Below, piece after piece: positions 61,201-64,000 of a DNA stretch of 64,000 nucleotides. The notes beneath the pieces were generated by a model. The model was not told where the DNA came from and searched no databases. It worked only from the letters and a program-made list of their open reading frames with translations. The translations under genes were made by a program, and so were the position numbers. Numbering within the stretch: position 1 is the first letter of the stretch; the number at the start of each line of letters is the position of its first letter. Source of the stretch: Lethocerus indicus (lineage: Eukaryota; Arthropoda; Insecta; Hemiptera; Belostomatidae); assembly GCA_019843655.1 (NCBI GenBank), contig JACDQD010000105.1, forward strand, positions 3,286,001 to 3,350,000. Direction: 5' to 3'.

Positions 61201-64000
61201 CGACTGGCAGTCGGAAAATTTTCTTTCTCATTATAATATTCTAAATTATATAAAAGTTGCTGTCAGAAATCGTTGTGCGCTTGTGTAAATAATCGGATAG
61301 TCGTAGATGAATATTTTAAAAATTTGAATAATACTAAGACTGAACCGACAGCATTCTGACGGGACGTGAATTGTGTTTAATCGGATGAAATAATTAAATC
61401 GGCGAAACATATATAGGTTAGTATTGAAATATCATCCAACGATTAATTTATTACTCTAACTGCCGATAAGGTTCACGTTATTATGAATTATTTATGTACC
61501 TATCTTTAAGTCTCCCTTATCGCTGTATTTTCACCTTGAAGAGAAAGAGATTACATGCATTTTAGTTATCGTGCAACAGAGTACAGTGAATCAGTGCCTA
61601 GTCATGCGCTACCCCCTCCTACCCTTCTTGAGTCGAAATGCAGATAAAAGACTTTTCACTCCGTGGAAAATTTCCATACCCATGGAACCCGTGGAGGGAG
61701 GATTTATTCAGAATCGTCCCCGCTAATCGCGACGCCCCCCTCCCACCAAAAGGTGGGGGTCCGAATGCAGGACGTTATCGTGGAAATTTAAGGCTGCGTG
61801 AGGCTCCGGTGTTGCGCAACCTCGTGCAATCCCCGGACGGTGCCCGTTTTATTTTTCCAAGCGGATTCGGTTTAAAATTTAATCTCGATTCGAGGTCCAG
61901 AGGGCCGGGGGAAGCGAGCTCGGCCTCCCTTCTGGGAGCCCAGTAAGAATTTCAACGGGCCACATACATAATTTACTTTAATTTCTCGCCGATAGCGGGA
62001 CTACCCCTCACCCACCGTAGGAACAATATTGGGGGGGATGTGTTTTTAAAAAACACGGTTGATTCCGGTTGCGTGCACCGCGGGGCAAGGGGGCCGTTTA
62101 AATAGTAATAAGAAAACTTGTTTAGATATTCGAGAAGACTGCAATGAAACCGTAATTTCCCGACCGCCTCCATTAACCGCCTCGGTAATCCACGTAATTC
62201 CATGAACTCCATGCTCGCTCTAAGCTATAACAATAACTTTGCGATGGGGATCTAAAATCTTAAATCGAGATTCAAGTCGTGGCAGTGACATAATAATAAA
62301 ATCAAATGTTGGACCTTACGTTATTATTATATTTTATAAAGCCTCCGTTCGGCTCTCTGAGATGTAATTTTCTCTCCTATCGCCCCTCCTTTGCTTATTT
62401 TCCTTTTTTTAAATTTCTCTTACTATATAACAGTATAATTTTTGATATACTTGATCCTAAGGGATATTACATTTGGTTATAGTAGATAACCCGGGTTGTG
62501 AACGCTACATAAAGTTTTGAAAACCCCTTTAAAATATATTTAATGGAAGAAGTATTATTCTAGAAGATACCAGGAAACGGTTCTGTCTAGAAACCCCGAT
62601 CAAGCGTTCAGTTATTTATATCCTTGAGCCCAAGAAGTTACATTTCGTGTACTGACAATCTGTGTAAAGTTACGCTCCTGTCTCTGCATCGTGTCCGTAA
62701 TGTTTTATACTTTATGCGGAGAGAGAAACCTTCGGTGTATCCCAGATATATAGCGGTCGTCGTAAACAATCCGGACGAAACTTAAACAATCTTATCAACG
62801 CGACACTGCCGTGAGTTATGGCGTTGGCTCCGTGAGTATTCCGCGGCAAAATTCACCGATAAAGTTGATTCAACGTTGTTTTTCTCCCATAGCGTCGATA
62901 GCGCCAGTCTTATTTCCGAAAGTTCGAGACATGTTAAATTTGAAAATATAACGTAGCCTTCCAGCCGACGATAAAGTGCAAAAACGTTCAGGTGAAAGAT
63001 TTGACAGTTATACGTTATTGAAATGAATGAATGAATTTCATTCGCTACTGAAAACAATCCATTGCCATGAAGCAATATTCTGCTCATCTTATATGTTCTT
63101 TGCTGCTCTCTATATGTTTATTCCTCTTATTGTTCTACTCGTTGTAGTTCCTGATATACACGAAATCGCGCGTAAATTTAGTTACTTATCGCGCAATATT
63201 TGGAAATATGTAGTCAATTAGATGTGTTACTGTTTTGGCCAAACCCGAGCCAAACTCCCCGGATACGTTATCGATTTGGAATAAATCTTATGGTTATCGT
63301 TCCGGCTTTATACTTTTTTCCCCGTACGGCCATAAACGGCGGAATGAGAGAATTGGAAAATCGCCCGGACGGAAGGGGGGGAAAAATAGAAAATAGAAAA
63401 CGGAAAAAAACGAAGTTTTATTGGACGTCACGCGCAGGTTGTGTCGACCCAATATCTTTTCTATCAATTTTGATAAGGGATCTATTTTCTATATGATTTA
63501 ATCCGGCGCCCAATTCCAGGACAGGGAAATCCCACTCCCACCCCCGCGCCCCATGGAGATACAAAACTGCTGCTCATGACACACAGTTCTAGTTCACGAA
63601 AATAGACCTTATTTTTACATTCCTCTATTGTACGGTTTGACATTCGAATAAATCAGTCGTGCAGGGAAAGGATTCGATAAATATAGGGCCAGGTGAAAAA
63701 CATTCGGGTGCCGCTTCGGGTTGTTTTTGTTCGCCGAAATTCCCGAGCCAAAAGACCGCAGTTTGTCATCTCGGTATCAGTTTCTGTAACGTCCCTATTT
63801 TATCCGACTATTTGCTATCGAAGTAGACCGAGTTTTTGATTGTTCATTGTAGTTTGTGCTAAACCGGCATCGTCATCTTCACTTGCAGGATGACCTGCGG
63901 TATTATTAAACCCAGGCAGATATATCTTATAGAACTTCGAGGCTTCGAAGTATTTTTTTAACTATCCGAAGGGTGGTCGACATAGACGAAAACTCTACGA

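Larger units (their letters stand above)
56795..64000 (+). other. Intron sequence to the window end
   Basis: No exon recognised, and the RRM2 exon is not here. Contains G-runs (57846-57860, 57962-57972), CT/C and CA repeats near 58.1 kb, C-runs at 61091-61100, and mostly AT-rich DNA at 59400-60800. A stretch near 63853-63890 (CTAAACCGGCATCGTCATCTTCACTTGC) weakly recalls the foldback arm but is too diverged to call. Confidence 0.5.

Noticed and set aside
63853..63890. CTAAACCGGCATCGTCATCTTCACTTGC, resembling the foldback arm
   Set aside because: Too many differences over a short stretch, with no neighbouring arm sequence.
1..64000. CRISPR arrays, bacterial operons or integrated viral genes
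   Set aside because: Direct repeats are microsatellites or transposon copies with irregular spacing, there are no ribosome-binding-site-led gene runs, and no viral protein was recognised.

Overview
This window is eukaryotic genomic DNA, almost certainly from an insect, and almost all of it is non-coding. The longest open frame is 253 codons and follows a GC-rich simple repeat. There are no operon-like gene runs. Simple repeats are abundant, fragments of Jockey-like non-LTR retrotransposons are present, and CpG dinucleotides are common. I cannot name the order or species.

The one secure coding feature is a 42-nt internal exon at 5375-5416 (+ strand). It encodes IDPKVAFPRRAHPK, the linker between RRM1 and RRM2 in Musashi-family RNA-binding proteins, and best fits the insect paralogue Rbp6. 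It has a strong pyrimidine tract and CAG acceptor, a GTAAGT donor, and phase 0 at both ends. I found neither the RRM1 exon upstream nor the RRM2 exon (expected to begin MVTRTKK) downstream. The simplest reading is that bases 1-5374 are the end of one Rbp6 intron and 5417-64000 are part of a very large next intron, at least 58 kb.

Three weaker exon candidates lie in that intron, all on the same strand and in the same phase. The first is a 30-nt cassette microexon at 26810-26839 (SETDPSAYYK). The other two are possible alternative first coding exons, each ending ATG|GTAAGT: 51646-51678 (MWDSVIESSEM) and 52606-52608 (start codon only). The second lies in a strong CpG island at about 51.9-52.8 kb. 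If real, they would mark an internal Rbp6 promoter for proteins lacking RRM1. This is inference.

The rest of the intron holds mobile-element remains and simple repeats. A dispersed foldback (long inverted repeat) element is present in seven recognisable copies: 1-280, 10840-10939, 22386-22646, 33638-33762, 35257-35632, 40228-40956 and 56419-56794. The 40-kb copy keeps both arms. Two 5'-truncated Jockey-like copies lie at about 11.5-12.0 kb (decayed) and 20.5-20.9 kb (reading frame intact, A-rich tail). A decayed reverse-transcriptase fragment with a YADD box is on the minus strand near 41.3 kb. There are many CT/GA, GT/CA and GGN tracts, G-quadruplex-type sequences, and a compact cluster of hairpins at 27258-27352. 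Nothing suggests bacterial genes, CRISPR arrays, rRNA or intact tRNA genes.
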